A stretch of DNA of 64,000 nt from Papilionanthe hookeriana x Papilionanthe teres. Its lineage: Eukaryota > Streptophyta > Magnoliopsida > Asparagales > Orchidaceae. The stretch's first letter is position 1, and each line of letters starts with the position of its first letter. Below the pieces are notes generated by a model. The model made no database searches, was not told where the DNA came from, and worked only from the letters and a program-made list of their open reading frames with translations. The translations under genes were made by a program, and so were the position numbers. Below are positions 1 through 13,544 of the stretch, piece after piece. The stretch covers positions 118,291,738 to 118,355,737 of the forward strand of contig CM040423.1 in NCBI GenBank assembly GCA_022702705.1, written 5' to 3'.

Positions 1-599
1 AAACGTACCTGGAGGGTCTTCCTGTCATCCCAAGTTGCACTTAAAACACATGTTAAGGCATTTAAATATTTCATCAAGTACCTAGGTAATGCTAAGGGAA
101 AGGTTTAGGTTATCTATCCAAGTCCTAATCCTATAGTTAGTCATCTCCTATGACGTCTAGGTTCTTGTATTTTGATTTAAGGATGATTTTCTTCATCAAA
201 GAATAATTAAGTTCAATTGTTCTTATAAACATCCTATCATATTGAGGAAGTGCTTAAGACAAATCTTAAACATCTTTTCAATATTTCTAGGATCGTTTTA
301 AGTCCAAGAAAATTTAATTATACAAGTGAATTAGTCATCCTAGAATTTAAGTGTTATTCTTTTGCTCAGGTGAACTTAGGACATTTGAATATCCTATAAG
401 TGAGGTAGCACTTCACTTGATGTTTCATTTAAGAGTTATAATAATAACAGCTTTAAAAGGGCAAATCAAGTTGTTAAGTATTTTGATGATTTAGACTTAA
501 TGATTTAATTCTAATTTTGATTTAATTATAAAAAATTAGTTTAAGTTTGGAATAGTGTTCAAGTTATTTTAGGTTTAATTCTTAATAATTTCACTTAGG

Positions 600-970
600 T
601 TTGTTATTAAATGATTTTAATTTAATTTAATTCAATTTAATTTAATTTAATTTACCCTTATTTAAATTTAATTTCAATTTAATTTTATTTTAATTTAATT
701 TCTATTTAATTTAATTTCAATTTTATTTTATTTTTAATTTAATTTAATTTAATTTAATTTTAATTTAATTTAATTTATAATTTAGTTTAATTTAATTTAA
801 TTTGATTTGACTTTAATTTAATTTAATTTAATTTAATTTAATTTAATTTAATTTAATTTTAATCTTAATTTAATTTAAATTTAATCTAATTTAATTTAAT
901 TTAGTTTAATTTAACTTAATTTGATCTCAATTTATTTTTCTTTTAATTTAATTTAATTTGATTTTAATTT
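600..970. repeat. Imperfect AATTT pentanucleotide tract in X1
   Basis: Runs of taatttaattt with many interruptions. The same tract occurs at the equivalent place in X2 (about 8935-9105, complementary) and X3 (about 46738-46945), with different lengths, so it is part of the X unit. Confidence 0.9.
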
Positions 971-2754
971 AATTTCAATTTTAATTTAGTTGAGATTATT
1001 TTTTTTTAATTTTTTAATTAAGACTTAAGTATTATTGAAGTAATTTATTTAGGGATTTTTTAAATTAAAGAATAAATATCCTCTTAAATAATATCCCTAC
1101 TTTAATAATTCCAATTTTCATTAATCTTCCAAATTTAATTAATTAACTAATTAAGGTTTGCATTAATTAATCTTAAAAATGATTGATGGGTTTCTATCCT
1201 TCAATTATTTAAGTTTCAATCATCCAAAAATTAGTTTAAAATCAAATATTTTACCCTCCCCTTTGATTAATCCTAAAATTTTAATTAAGGGTTGAAATTT
1301 TTAATTACCTTTTTGCCCTTCAAGCTTAATAATTCTATAACTCACTAAATTAAGCTCAAATGAACTTGAAATTTTTATGTGACCTCACTTACATGTCAAT
1401 TAGGACATTAGAGGAGAAAATGTAACTTTTCTGTATTTAGTTTATTTATGTAATTATTTTTAATGGAGAATAGAGATTTTTCAAGGGAAATTCAATAACA
1501 TGACCAAGGGAATTCTTCTACTCTTAAGAAAATTATGGGGCATTCCTAATGACCAGAGAACCACTTGGACCAATTTTGGTGATTTTTTGAATTATATTTT
1601 ATTTATTATAATTATTTTTAGTTTTGGAGTATTAATTAATTTAAAAATAAAATAAAGGTTGAAAAATGAATTTTATATTTTTCAAAAATATTTCTGATAT
1701 CAGAGAAACCAGAAACCAATTTTTATAATTTTCTGATTTTTCTTTGATTTATTAGAATTATTTTAGTGAAAAGGTTAAAAAAATACATCTTTAATATTAA
1801 AAATTTCATTAAATCTTGAAAATTCAATATCTTATCCTAGGGACTTAAGAAAAATATTTAATTTGTTCCTAAGTGTTTAGAATTCAAAATATGACATTTT
1901 GGTGATTTTTAATATTTTTATGATTTTCATTATTTTTTAATTATGAAAATTATTAAAATATTGATAAAAATCAACTTTTTTAGAAAATTATAATTTTAAT
2001 TTTCCTAAATTCCTCTAATATCAGAGAGGCTCCAAAACCAATTTTGTGAATTTTTGAAAAGTATTTTGTGAGTTATAAATTTTTAAAGTTTAATTTTATT
2101 CATTATTACTTAAGAGGCTTAATCAACCCATTTGGTGGGGTTAATCAAGTTCAATTGTTTTCAAATTTTTATGTGATGTTCTCCTATCCCTCAAGGACAG
2201 TGGAGAATTATTTTTAAATTAATTTGATAAATGGTTAACCTTAATTAATTAAAGTTCACTTTTGGGTATTTAGGCCAATTAGGGTTGTTCAGAATGAATT
2301 AACTCAAAAATTATATTTTCTAGGGTCCTCTGGTCATAAGAAACATCACCAAATTTTCCTAGAATTTATTTCTCAACATGCTAATTATTAGAATTAAAAT
2401 AATCAAAACAGTGACATGAATTTGAAAAATCAATAACTTCTCATAGGGATGGCCTCTTACCTTACAAAATTCAGGGAATGTGCCCAAGTTCAGAGGCTTC
2501 AAAAGCCCTATGGTCTCATGCCATAGTGAATTTCCTATACGCATGGAGAATTAAAACAATGTAGAGAGTAAATAAATCATTAAAAATAAAATACTTGATG
2601 ACATTACATCATTTCTTTTCCACATTATTTTCCTCGGTTCACTGAGCAAGAGGGTATTTTTATTTTATTTTTAGGATTTTTCTACACAAAGTTATGAATT
2701 TTCAAAGTTCTGGTAATTAAATAAATAGAAAATTGCCCTAATTTCCTACTTATC

Positions 2755-2960
2755 CACGCGGCGCTGACTCAACCTCAGCGTCTCTGAAAGGCCACGCGGC
2801 GTGTTTTGATTCGACGCTGCCATCCAACTCAGCGCTTCAGGGGCCCGCGGTTCATGTCTCATTGCTCCGTCCGGTGCGATCCTGACTGTCCGCTCGATAC
2901 ACACGCGATCCGACGGCTCCTGGTCATCGTCTACGACTGGTGTGAACCCGTGACCGTCAA
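2755..2960. other. CpG-rich island inside X1
   Basis: A short stretch (cacgcggcgctgactc onward, with several CG dinucleotides) stands out in otherwise AT-rich, CpG-poor DNA. Equivalents occur at 7040-7225 (X2) and 48756-48960 (X3). In an LTR this could be a regulatory or promoter-proximal region, but no TATA box or start site can be assigned with confidence. Confidence 0.55.
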
Positions 2961-4059
2961 CCTTCTAACCCTAATTTCTCACTTAATTCTCAACGGATTT
3001 TCGAGTTCTTATGCTCTATGGATTCTTCTTGAAGAGACGAAGACATCCATATGGTAAATGTGTATTGAAATTGACCCAAAATAAATTGAGAATCTTTGGA
3101 AGCTTGGGAAGAAGAGTGAGTCCATACCTTTGCTCAGAGAAGTGAAGCTTCCATCTGAGAGTTGTGTCACGTTCAATTGGGTCCAAGAAAGCTCCAGATG
3201 AAGTCCCATGGCCTGGTGAATTGTCTAGGTATGATTTCGACCAAGCCCGATCACAAAGCATGGAGGCTGGAAGCAATGGCTGGCCTAGAGGGGGCTTTTA
3301 GGGGGAAACCTCTTCTCTTGGTCCGGTGAAGGTGTAGGACCAATCAATTTGGGGATTGACTCACTGTGAAGAAGTGTCCTGGTTTTTATCGTTGAAATTT
3401 GAACTCGAAATTGAGCTCGGCTAGAGGAATTGGGCTGGAATCCGGTGGGAATCAAATGCTCTATGTGTGGAGAGTGGTCCGGAATGATTTTGGCGAGTTT
3501 CCTTAAGGTTTGCTTCAGCACCTCATTTGGCCGAGAGGTGGTGGTGTTTAAATAGGAGAGGCTGGAGGGCCTCCCAGGGGGAGTTAGGGCATGAGAACAG
3601 CTGCTTAGGTCAAGGGAAGAACAACCATGGCTGACACTAGACTTGGGGCAGCTCAGCAAGGGGGAATTTCAATGTTGGCTCACATGTGAGCTCTCGGGTG
3701 TGGTGTTTTCCGACGATCCAGGTGGCTGGCCGGCAGGCATGGGTCACCCTCAGGTCCAGGTGGGTCAGGGCTGGAGGTTTGTGCAGTCAATTGGGCCTTG
3801 CCATGTGTAAAGGGGATGGCTTGGAATGGAATGGGGAAGAGGCCATTTTGGCTTGGTTTGGGTCAACCCTTGGTTTTGGGCTAGGTTCACCATCCCATGA
3901 CCTGGTTTTAGGCTGAGAGAATAAGTTAGGTCAGCTGGTCAAAGGTGGTGAGGTCTCTTTCTAAGAATATTTAGATTAAATTTGGGTTAAGGGGAATCAT
4001 GGTTAAGGCTAATGACTTTAGGAGATTAAGGAAAGAGTCTCCTTCTTTTGCCCAAAATG

Positions 4060-4064
4060 ACATG
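4060..4064. repeat. Target site duplication of X2, left copy
   Basis: acatg directly precedes the terminal TGTTGACC of X2. The partner gcatg at 11195-11199 differs by one transition. A 5-bp duplication is the hallmark of LTR-retrotransposon integration. Confidence 0.75.
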
Positions 4065-4599
4065 TGTTGACCTTATTTTTGATGAGGTCTTCTCTTCTTC
4101 TTTTAGCACTTAGGATCTAGCCTTAGGCTTTTCCTTTGACTATCCTAGAGGACTAGAATTGGGACCCACCACTTAGAAATTCAAACCACTTCTTAACTCC
4201 CTGCAAACTCCACAAATTTGATTGTAGACCCCTAATCACCTAGAGGGTTGAAATCAAATGTGGAAGTTTAAAGGATAAGTTCCTATATGACTCTTTGGCC
4301 TTAGGACTGCCCTGGGTGGCCTGGACTGTTGAAGGGCTGACTTACACACACACTACACCTATACACTACAATTTAACACACCTCCTAAAACCACACCCAT
4401 ACCCAACTTGACCTCCTGACTCATGTAGGTGATTCACATGGATGGTCCTTAACCCCTAAGCCCTTGGCTAAGAGGGTTAGGAACAACATAGTGAATGACT
4501 CAAATGAGTCCCTTCATGGCTCATGTGGGCTTGATATGGCTTCATGGCTCAACTAAAATGATTTCATTCCATTCACATTTACCCAATCTTCAATTTCCC

Positions 4600-5860
4600 A
4601 AATTTTCAATTTTTGACCTCCGGGACCCTACACCCGCCTAGCCTACCCAAAACCCTTGAAATCCTCCAAAATTTCCAAATCACCCAAAATTCCCCAAAAT
4701 CAATCCCAAACATTCCCACATTACTCAAATTGATCATCCATACCCAAAAATACCAAAAATTCCAAAAATATCTCCCAATACCCTCCAAATACCCAAAATA
4801 CCCCTCTTGACCCAAAAATCCAAAAATTCAGAAAATTCCCAGAAAATTCCAGACAATCCCAAATATTCCCAATTTCATTTTGTTCAACTACGCTAGGGGC
4901 AAATTTTGTCAATTTACCCTACTTTTGTCAAAACCCCCAATTTGACCTATTTTAACCCTAAGTGAACCCAATGTCAAGCCAAACATATCCAATTGACCCA
5001 AATTCTGGTCCAATTCAATTCTAAACTTCAATTCAACATTCCCAACACAAATCTAGACCAAATCCAAGTCCAATTTGATTGACATTTGGATCCAATTTCA
5101 CTTTTAGCCTTAAAGCCCAATTTGGACCCATGACACAAACCTAACCCAAACTCACCCAATTCAACTCCAATTAACCCCAAATCTTTTCTAAACCTTCCTT
5201 AAAATCCCTAAAAACAAAAAAATAACATGATTTTCCAAAAATTTAGACCCAAACCCCACTCAAATTCAACCCAAAGCTAAAAGGCCCAATTTTGACCTAA
5301 ACCCAAACCTAACCCAAATAAGCCCAAACCCCAAAATCAAAACCCAACCAAAGCCAAAATCTCTTTGAAACACTCCCATAAACATTTCCCAACATTTATT
5401 TTACATCAATTTCAACCCTAGCCCAACATTGGCCCAAGTTAGCCCAATTTGACCTACATTGGCCCATTTACTAAAGAGGCCCAAATCCAACCCAATTCAA
5501 ACCCAAATCACTCCAAACTCATTTCAAATCACTCCTGACATATCCCTAAACCAAACCCAAAAATTATTTGGCCCAAACTTCTACAAAATTCCCATCCATG
5601 AATTCATTCTTAAACTTAAAAGCCCACTTACATGAAACCTTCCTAAAGCCCATCTCCACCAAAATCCAAAGGGCCAAAATCAATCCAAAACCCATATGAC
5701 AATTGCTCTACACCATATTTTCAATTAAATCAATCCCTAAGTTTCAAAACTCATCATGAAGCTATTCCAAATTAAGCCCCATACAAATTCTCATCAAAAT
5801 ACCAAAATTTTCTTAAACCCTTTTTTTATGAAATTGACTTAACTTTTCCCAAGCCAAAGA
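4600..5860. other. A+C-biased low-complexity stretch of X2
   Basis: The + strand is dominated by short variants of cccaaa and ttgaccca, with G rare for over a kilobase. The same part of X1 (11300-12350) and X3 (50100-51400) is G+T-biased because those copies lie in the opposite orientation. Open frames in it only reflect low complexity. Confidence 0.75.
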
Positions 5861-7039
5861 TGAGCCATGAAGCCATGCATGAGCCACATGGAAGCCATGA
5901 GAGCCTCTTTACATGTCACCTTGCTATTTTGGGCAAAAGGAGGAGACTCTTTCCTTAATCTCCTAAAGTCATTAGCCTTAACCATGATTCCCCTTAACCC
6001 AAATTTAATCCAAATATATTTGGATAAGGACTTCTCTATGTCAAACCAGCTGATTCCTTTGACTCCTCACAGCACCCAAAGCCACCTTGAAGGGTGAACC
6101 AAGCCCAAAGGGTGGACTTGACCAAATCAAGACAAAATTGGCCCTCTCCCATTCCATTTTAAATCAAGCTTTTGACACATGACATTTGTCAATTGCCTAC
6201 ATTAAACCCCAGCCCTGACCTCCCTGACCTTGAGGGTGACCTGACCCTGGCCAGCCAGCCACCACAACCGCCGGAAACCACCAAGCTGAGAGCTCACATG
6301 TGAGCCCAAACTTGGAATTCTCACCTGCTGAGCTGCCCCATCCCCAGTGGCCATTGCGAGTTCGTTCTTCCCTTGACCTAGCAGTCGATCCCAACCCTTG
6401 GCCATCCCCGTGAGGCTCTCCAGCCACCTCTGATTTAAACCCGACCCCCTCACGGCCATGGAAGAGAGTTGTACAAACCTTGCCGAAACTCGCGCAAAAT
6501 TGTTCCGGGGCTACTCCATACTTAGAGCGAGCTTGATCCCCAGGTGTCGATTTGCCCTAATCCCCACTAACGGAACCCGATTTCTCAACCGAAATTTCAC
6601 CCAAAACCAGGACACTTTGCCACGGTGAGCCAATCTTCAAATTGATTGGCCCTACACCTTCACTAGACCAAGAGGAGAAGTTTCCCACTGAAAGCCCCAT
6701 CTCCAGGCCACCCGGCTTGTTCCGAGCCTCCAAGCTTTGTGATCGAGCCGTGGTCACTTTCATAGCTAGGCAGTTCACTGGACCGGGAGACTTCATCCGG
6801 AGCTTGCCGGGACACAATCGAAGGTGACACAACCCTCGGATTGAAGCCACACTTCTGCGAGCAAAGGTATGAGCTAATTCTTTATCCCAAGCTTCGGAGA
6901 TTCTCCATTTCAAATGCTTTAATTTCAATACATGATCACCGTATAGATGTATTCGTCTCTTCAAGACGAATCCATAGAGCATAAGAACACGAAAATCCGT
7001 TGAGAAATGAGTGAGTTCTTAGGGTTTTAGTGTGGATGG

Positions 7040-7225
7040 CTCTCGGGTGAGGACACTTGGGGACGATGAACGGATGTCGTTCATTCCATACACGCGCGGA
7101 CGGACGGCCAGGATCGCGCCGGATGAGGAGACGAAACGATACAGCGGGCCCCTGGAGCGCTGAGTCGGATGGCGGCGTCGAATCAGAAAGCGCCACGCGG
7201 CACTTCAGAGATGTTAAGGTTGACA
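7040..7225. other. CpG-rich island inside X2
   Basis: This is the complement of the island in X1 and X3, with CG-rich words such as acacgcgcggacggacggcc and gcgccacgcggc. No protein or RNA gene is recognised. Confidence 0.55.
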
Positions 7226-8934
7226 CGGCGCCGACTCAGATAAATAGAAAAATAGGGTATTTTCTGATTTATTTAATTCCCTAAACTTCAAAAATGCATA
7301 ACTTTGTGTAGAAAAATCAGAAAAATAAAATAAAAATACCCTCTTGCTCAGTGAGCAGAGGAGAATAATGTGGAAAAGAAATCATTTAATTTCATTAAGT
7401 ATTTTATTTTTAATGATTTATTTCCCCTCTGCATTGTTTTAATTCTCCATGCATATAGGAAATTCACCATGGCATGAGACCATAAAGCTTTTGAAGCCTC
7501 TGAATTTGGGAACATTCCCTGAATTTTCCAAAGTCGAGACCATCCCTATGAGAAGTTATTGATTTTTCAAATTCATGTTACTTGTTTTAAGTATTTTAAA
7601 TCCAATAATTAGCATGTTGTGAAATAAATTCTAGGAAAATTTGATGATGTTTCTTATGACCGGAGGACCCTAGGAAAAATAGGTTTTGAATTAATTCATT
7701 TAGAATAACCCTAATTGGCTTAAACACCCAAAATAGGTCCTTAATTAATTAAAGCTAATCATACATCAAATTGACTTGAAATCAATTCTCCACTAACCTT
7801 TAGGATCAGTGGAACCCACCATAAAAATTTGAAGTCAATTGGACTTGGTTAGCCCTACTAAATGGGTTGATTAAGCCATTTAGTCAATTTGAACTTTAAA
7901 ATTTCATAACTTTCAAAATGCTTTTCAAAAACTCTCCAAATTGGTTTTGGAGCCTCTCCGATGTCGGGGAATTTAAGAAAATTAAAATTTAAATTTTCTA
8001 AAAAATTTAATTTTTTGCATTATTTTAATATTTTAATAATTAAAAAAATAATAAAAATCATAAAAATAATAAAATTCACCAAAATGTCACATTTTGAATT
8101 TTAAACACTTAGGAAAAAACCCCATATTTTTCTTAGGTCTATTTGGTGAGATATTAAATTTTAAAGCCCTAAGGTAATTTTAAAACTAAAAAAAAATGTA
8201 TTTTTTAGCATTTCCACTAAAATAATTCTAATAAATCAAAGAAAAATCAAATAATTGTAAAAATTGATTCTCTGATTTCCTTGATATCAGAGAGATTTTT
8301 GAAAAATATAAAATTCATTTTTCAACCTTTATTTTATTTTTAAATTAATTAATACTCCAAAACTCAAATTAATTATAATAAAAAGAATATAACTCAAAAA
8401 ATAACCAAAATTGGTCCAAGTGGTCCTCTGGTCATTAGGAATGTCCCATAATTTTCTTAAGGACAGAAACTTTCCCTTGGTCATATTATTAAATTTTCCA
8501 TGGAAATCCCTATTTTCCACCAAAAATAATTACATAAATAAATTAAATATAGAAAAATCACATTTTCTCCTCTCATGTCTTTAATTAAAACATTAGGTTT
8601 AATAAAATTAAAGAGTAAAATATTTGATCTTAATCTGATTTGGATGATTGAAATTTAAATAATTAAAGGGTAGAAACCTACTAAACAATTTAAAAAATAA
8701 TTAAAATGAACTTTAATTGAATAATTGATTAAATTTGGAAGAATAATAAAATTGGAATTATTAGAATAGGGATATTATTAGGAAGAGATTTGTTCTTTGA
8801 TCTAAGGATCCCTAAATTAATCATCTCAATAATATTTAATTCCCAATTAAAATGATAATTCAAATTTAAGATTTAAAATGTTAAAATACTTAACCATTAA
8901 ATTAAATTAAAGTTAAATTATTAAACTCTTTTAA

Positions 8935-9105
8935 ATTTTCAATTAAGATTAAAAATAAAATTAAATTAAAATTTATATTAAATTAAATTAAATTAAAACA
9001 TATTAAATTAAATCAAATTAATTTAAATCAAATTAAATTAAAATTAAATTAAAACCAAATTAAATTAAATTAAATTAAAGTTAAATTAAATTAAATTAAA
9101 AATAA
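8935..9105. repeat. Imperfect AATTT/AAATT tract in X2
   Basis: Complementary counterpart of the tract at 600-970, shorter here. It is a simple-sequence part of the X unit. Confidence 0.85.
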
Positions 9106-11194
9106 CATCACCTAAGACATAAAGAAATTCAAAAATAAATATAAAGCAACTTGAACACTATTCCAAATTTAAACCCGTTAATTGAAATTAAATTAAATCA
9201 CAAACCATTTGAATACCAATTTGCCTCGAAAACTTTTATTGTCATAACTCTTAAAAGGAGTGTTAAATGAAGTGTTACTTCACTTATAGGATATTCAAAT
9301 GTCCTAGTTCACTGAGCAAGATAACAACAAAACTTGAATTCTCGGACGATTAATTCATTTGTATAATTAAATTCATTTGGACTTAAAACAATCCTAGTAG
9401 TTTTGAAAAGATGTTTAAGACTCGTCTTAAGCACTTCCTCAATATGATAGGATGTTTATAAGAACAATTGAATTTAATTGTTCTTTGATGAAGAAAATCG
9501 TCCTCAAACCAAAACACAAGAACCTAGACGTCATAGGAAATGACTAGCTATAGGATTAGGAACTTGGTAGAAAACCATAACCCTTCCTTTAGCTTTACTG
9601 AGGAACTTGCTTTAAGTGCTTAAATATTCTAAATTGTGTTTAAGTGCAGCCTGGGATGACGAGAAGACCCTCCAGGTACGCTTTTATTTTACTGCAATTT
9701 ACTTTATTGCAAATGCACTTTACTTTTCTTGCATGATAAACAAATGTTGCATGAAAACCCACACCTTTAGGATAGTCCCTAAAACTGAAACCAAAACTAA
9801 ATTAAAAGTCATTGCAAGATAAAATTCACCGCCGCAACATTTCAAAATATAAAACAACTCAAAATTTAATCACAAACAGAACACAAAACTGCAATTACAA
9901 CTAAGTTAAAACGTCTTGTTGGATGATCGGGAATACCTCGGATGATGTAACCTACGTGTTGCTAACGGGATTTCCCACGGTCTAAATGAAAGTGTGGAAC
10001 TCATTCGAGTTGAGTTTAGAAAATTCATCCGGACTAAGTGAATCCGATAAAAATAACGATGCCGGAAGGATGGAACCGTGGGATCTTAACCGGTGTTGTT
10101 ATAATCAACTTTAAGATTGGTTTAATTAAAACATAAAAAACACTTGGAAATTAAGATTTTCTCTAAACCAAAACACTTTTCTCATCTCCTGATTTATGAC
10201 TTCTAAAACTAAACCTCTGCAACAACAAGGAGCTCGGAGCATGGTGGGCAGCACGGCCATCGTCGTCAGCAAAACTTGAATCTACATATGCAAAACCATT
10301 CTTAGAATTAAATAACCAATCCATAGGATTTCGAGGTAGTTTTCCTAGTGCAACATAAATCCTCAACTCTTCGTTAGGCATTTGCATGATCATGTCATGT
10401 AAATTAAGCCCTAACCTATTTTAGAACTCCGAGGTAGTCGTCCGATACGACATAAACCCTCACATCTTCGAGGCTATTTGCATGACTGCGTTATGCAAAT
10501 ATAAGTCCCAATTAATTAAAATTAGTGAGACTAAAATGTTAGATAACATTAGGACTTTCCTAAATTTAAAGCCTAACGATAGGATAGTCGGGAAATTACC
10601 GAAGTTCGCTTCGAATTTGTGATTTCTCCTACCTTTCTTCCTTTGAATTCCCAAAACAAAATGTTCCAAATTTGACCCTTTCCCTATTGAAATTCCAAAA
10701 TTCAATCCTTTGAAAACTTAAACTTTGAAATTCTTGAGAGCAACATTACGATTATTATCGAGAGTTTTCTTAGGTGATTCCCGTCACTTAAGATGTGATT
10801 AACTATAGGGGCTTGCCCTTATAGGGAATTTTAAGAACCCAGGTAATATAAACCCTGTTTAATGCTTTCATATTAAGCAAGGGAACTTGTTGGCTTATAA
10901 AATTGGTTCGCAGACCAAACGGATGTCACAAACCTTTCTAGTTTATTTAATCGAGCCCCATTACCAAGCATTGTGTCTATTCTTCGGGGTAGATACATGG
11001 TTTGTGGTGCGACGCTCGTTTATATAGACTATCTGGGATGTGAGGTCGGTTTGATTTCATATCTTAAAATTATTTTCAAAATCAAATACTACTTTTTCAA
11101 ATTATTTATTTAAATTAAATTAAAAATTCGCCGACAATTTCTGTAGGCGACCCCTTTTCAAAAATACAACACTCAACCTAAAAATATGCCGACA

Positions 11195-11199
11195 GCATG
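11195..11199. repeat. Target site duplication of X2, right copy
   Basis: gcatg follows the terminal GCCGACA (read on the + strand) of X2 and pairs with acatg at 4060-4064. Confidence 0.75.
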
Positions 11200-12884
11200 G
11201 AGACATGTAAAAAGGTTCTCATGGCTTCCATGTGGCTCATGCATGGCTTCATGGCTTGCCTATGGCTTAGGATGGCTTGGCTTGATTACATGGAAGTAGA
11301 ATTTAGGAATTTTGGTACTTTGGTGGAGAATTTTCATGAAGCTTGATTTGGAATGGTTTAATGATGATTTTGAAACTTAGGGGTGATTTTGATTAGATGG
11401 ATGATGAGGGGAAGTGTCATGTGGGCTTTAGATTGATTTGGGCTTTTGAATTTGGTGGAAGTGGGCTTTTAGGAAGGCTTAAGGGGATGACCCCTTTAGG
11501 TTTAAGAATGAATTCATGGATGGGAATTTTGTAGAAGTTTGGGTCAAATAATTGTTGGGTTTGGTTTAGGGATATGTCATGATTGATTTGAAATGAATTT
11601 AAGGTGGTTTGGGTTTGAATTGGGTTGAATTTATGTCAAAATTGGGCCTTTTAGTTTTGGGTTGAATTTGAGTGGGGTTTGGGTCCAAATTTTGGACAAA
11701 TCATGTTAGTGTTTTGTTTGTGGGGATGTTATGAAGGTTTGGGAAAGATTTGGGATCAATTGGAGTTGAATTGGGTTAAATTGGGTCAAGTTTAGGTCAT
11801 GGGTCAAAATTGGGCTTTAGGCTCCAAATTGGAATTGAATCCAAATGTCAATCAAATTGGACTTTTATTTGGTCTAAGTTGATATTGGGGGGTATTGAAT
11901 TGAAGTTAAGAATTGAATTGGACCAAAATTGGGGTCAATTGGGGAGGTTTGGTTTGACATTGGGTTCATTTGGGTTAAGAATGGGTCAAATTGAGGATTT
12001 TGGCAAAAGTGGGGTAAATTGACAAAATCAGCCCATGGTGTAGTTGAACAAAATGAAATTGGGAATATTTGGAATTTTCTGGAATTTTCTGGGAATTTTC
12101 TGAATTTTTGGAGTTTTTGGCTAAGAGGGGTATTTTGGGTATTTGAAGGGTATTGGGGGGTATTTTTTGAATCTTTGGTATTTCTGGCTATGGATGATCA
12201 ATTTGATTGGTGAGGAAATGTTTAGGGCTAATTTTGGGGAGTTTTAGGTGATTTGGAAATTTTTGAGGATTTGGGCAATTTTAAGGGCTTTTGGTAGGTT
12301 TGATAGGTGTATGGTCCCCGAGGTCAAAAATTGAAATTTTGAAAAAAAGAAGATTGATCAAATATGAGTGAAATGGAATCACTTTGGTTGAGCCATGAAG
12401 CCATGTTAAGCCTATATGAGCCATGGGAGGACTCATTTGAGGCATTCACTATGTTGTTCCTAACCCTCTTAGCCAGGGGCTTAGGGGTTAAGGTTCATCC
12501 ATATGAATTACCTACATGAGTCAAGGAGTCAAGTTGGGCATGGGTGTGGTTTTAGGATTTGGATTGTGTGTGTGAGGGTGTAGAGTATGAGTGTAGTGAG
12601 TGTGTAAGTCAACCTTCACCAGACCAAGCTTCTCAGGGTGGTCCTAAGGCCAAAGAGTCCTATAGGGCACTCATCCTTTAAACCTCCACTTTTGATTTCA
12701 ACCCTCTAGGTGATTAGGGGTCAACAATCAAGCTTGTGGGGTTTGCAGGGAGACAAGAAGTGGTTTAAATTTCTAAAGGATGGGTCCCAATTCTAGTCCT
12801 CTAAGATAGTCAAAGGAAAAGCATAAGGCTAGATCCTAAGCACCAAAGAGGGAAGAGAAGACCTCATCAAAAATGAGGTCAACA
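11195..12884 (+). mobile_element. X1, right part (3' end of the giant unit)
   Basis: The sequence resumes X1 after the X2 insertion, beginning with the gcatg target duplication, and matches X3 from about 50068 to 51930. It ends GGTCAACA at 12884, directly followed by gag sequence of element G on the minus strand. Most of it (11300-12350) is strongly G+T-biased on the + strand. No coding function is visible. Confidence 0.8.
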
Positions 12885-13544
12885 TTCCATTATAAAAAGT
12901 TTGAATTATTAACCAATCTGGCATTGCATGATGTGGACATTTGCTGAGGAGATCTTTAAATCTTTCCCATGCTTCATATATTGATTCTCCTTTAAACTGA
13001 CAAAAATATGTTATATCGTTTCTCAACTTAGTAGTCTTAGATGGTGGAAAATATTTAGCAAGGAATTTTTGTGATAGTTCACCCCACGTTCTAGTTGATC
13101 AAGGTGCTAACGAATGTAACCACATTTTAGCTTTATCCCTTAGTGAGAAAGGAAAAAAGTCTATGTCTAATAGCATCATCCGAAACACCATCATATTTAA
13201 AATTAGCACACAACTCTAGAAAATTAGTAAGATGCAAATTAGGATCTTCAGTTGTTGCTCCCCTAAACTGATTATTTGACACCATTTGGATAATTGCAGG
13301 TTTAAGCTCAAAATAATTAGCTGCTACAGTAGGGTTTTGAATACTAACACGAAGTTTATCTGCTGTAGGGTTAACATAATCTCTTAAAGGTCTTAATTCT
13401 TGATGGATGCCAACATTTCGATCTTGATGATTTGCCACTTCTTGAATATTTTTTTTCTGTATTTTTAATTTTTTTTATTTTTCTGATAGTTCTTTCTAAT
13501 TCAGAATCATAAGGCACAAGTCCTTCAGAACCTGAACTACGCAT
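12885..13544 (-). pseudogene. gag: gag of element G, Athila type, broken and truncated
   Basis: A gag polyprotein would form the particle that packages element RNA. The start is the ATG complementary to 13542-13544 (MRSSGSEGLVPYDSELERT), matching the gag starts of D (31878) and C (43598). Further on are NQFRGATTEDPNLHLTNFLE and a piece ending near 12890 with FCQFKGESIYEAWERFKDLL, the conserved Athila-type gag core. Frames change between the pieces (for example in the AT run around 13445-13475), and the 3' part is removed by X1. No zinc knuckle is visible in the surviving portion. It cannot make a functional protein. Confidence 0.85.

Larger units (their letters stand above)
1..4064 (+). mobile_element. 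X1, left part: giant non-coding TG...CA unit (probable solo LTR), cut by window edge and by X2
   Basis: The stretch matches X3 from about 46175 to 50066 in the same orientation, and the complement of X2 from about 9690 down to 5900. It holds no recognisable coding sequence. In order it contains an AATTT-type simple repeat near 600-970, a long AT-rich stretch, a CpG-rich island at 2755-2960, and a gene-like but non-conserved section at 3000-3960. Its 5' end lies left of the window; the matching part of X3 (44610-46175) is missing here. It stops at 4064, where X2 begins, and resumes at 11195. X1 as a whole sits in the gag of element G. The LTR reading is inferred from the termini of the X copies; no adjacent primer site or polypurine tract is visible. 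Confidence 0.8.
4065..11194 (-). mobile_element. X2: complete giant non-coding TG...CA unit, 7130 bp, inserted in X1
   Basis: This is the reverse complement of X3 along its whole length. Read on the minus strand it starts TGTCGGCATAT at 11194 and ends GGTCAACA at 4065, so it has TG...CA ends with a short imperfect terminal inverted repeat (TGTYGRC). It is flanked by acatg/gcatg. The sequence just inside the 5' end contains GGGGTCGCC and GTCGGCGAA, which from memory resembles Tat/Ogre-type plant LTRs; I could not test this. I saw no gag or pol and no long internal direct repeat, so it is more likely a solo LTR of an unusually long LTR than a complete element with two LTRs. A LARD-type or other non-autonomous element is the alternative. 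Confidence 0.8.

Noticed and set aside
2806..3057. 83-codon frame over the CpG island of X1
   Set aside because: Not conserved in X2 or X3; CpG content, not coding, explains the open frame.
4613..4912. Open frames rich in Pro, Lys, Phe and Trp
   Set aside because: Products of low-complexity A+C- or G+T-biased DNA, repeated in X1 and X3; not genes.
6557..6982. 141-codon minus-strand frame in X2
   Set aside because: The same frame in X3 (from about 49015) is stopped early; the open frame is chance in a GC-richer stretch.
4065..11194. X2 as a DNA transposon (Mutator- or helitron-like)
   Set aside because: Termini are TG...CA with only a short imperfect inverted repeat and a 5-bp duplication, which fits LTR integration; no long terminal inverted repeats, 9-bp TSD, or helitron CTRR end with AT target.
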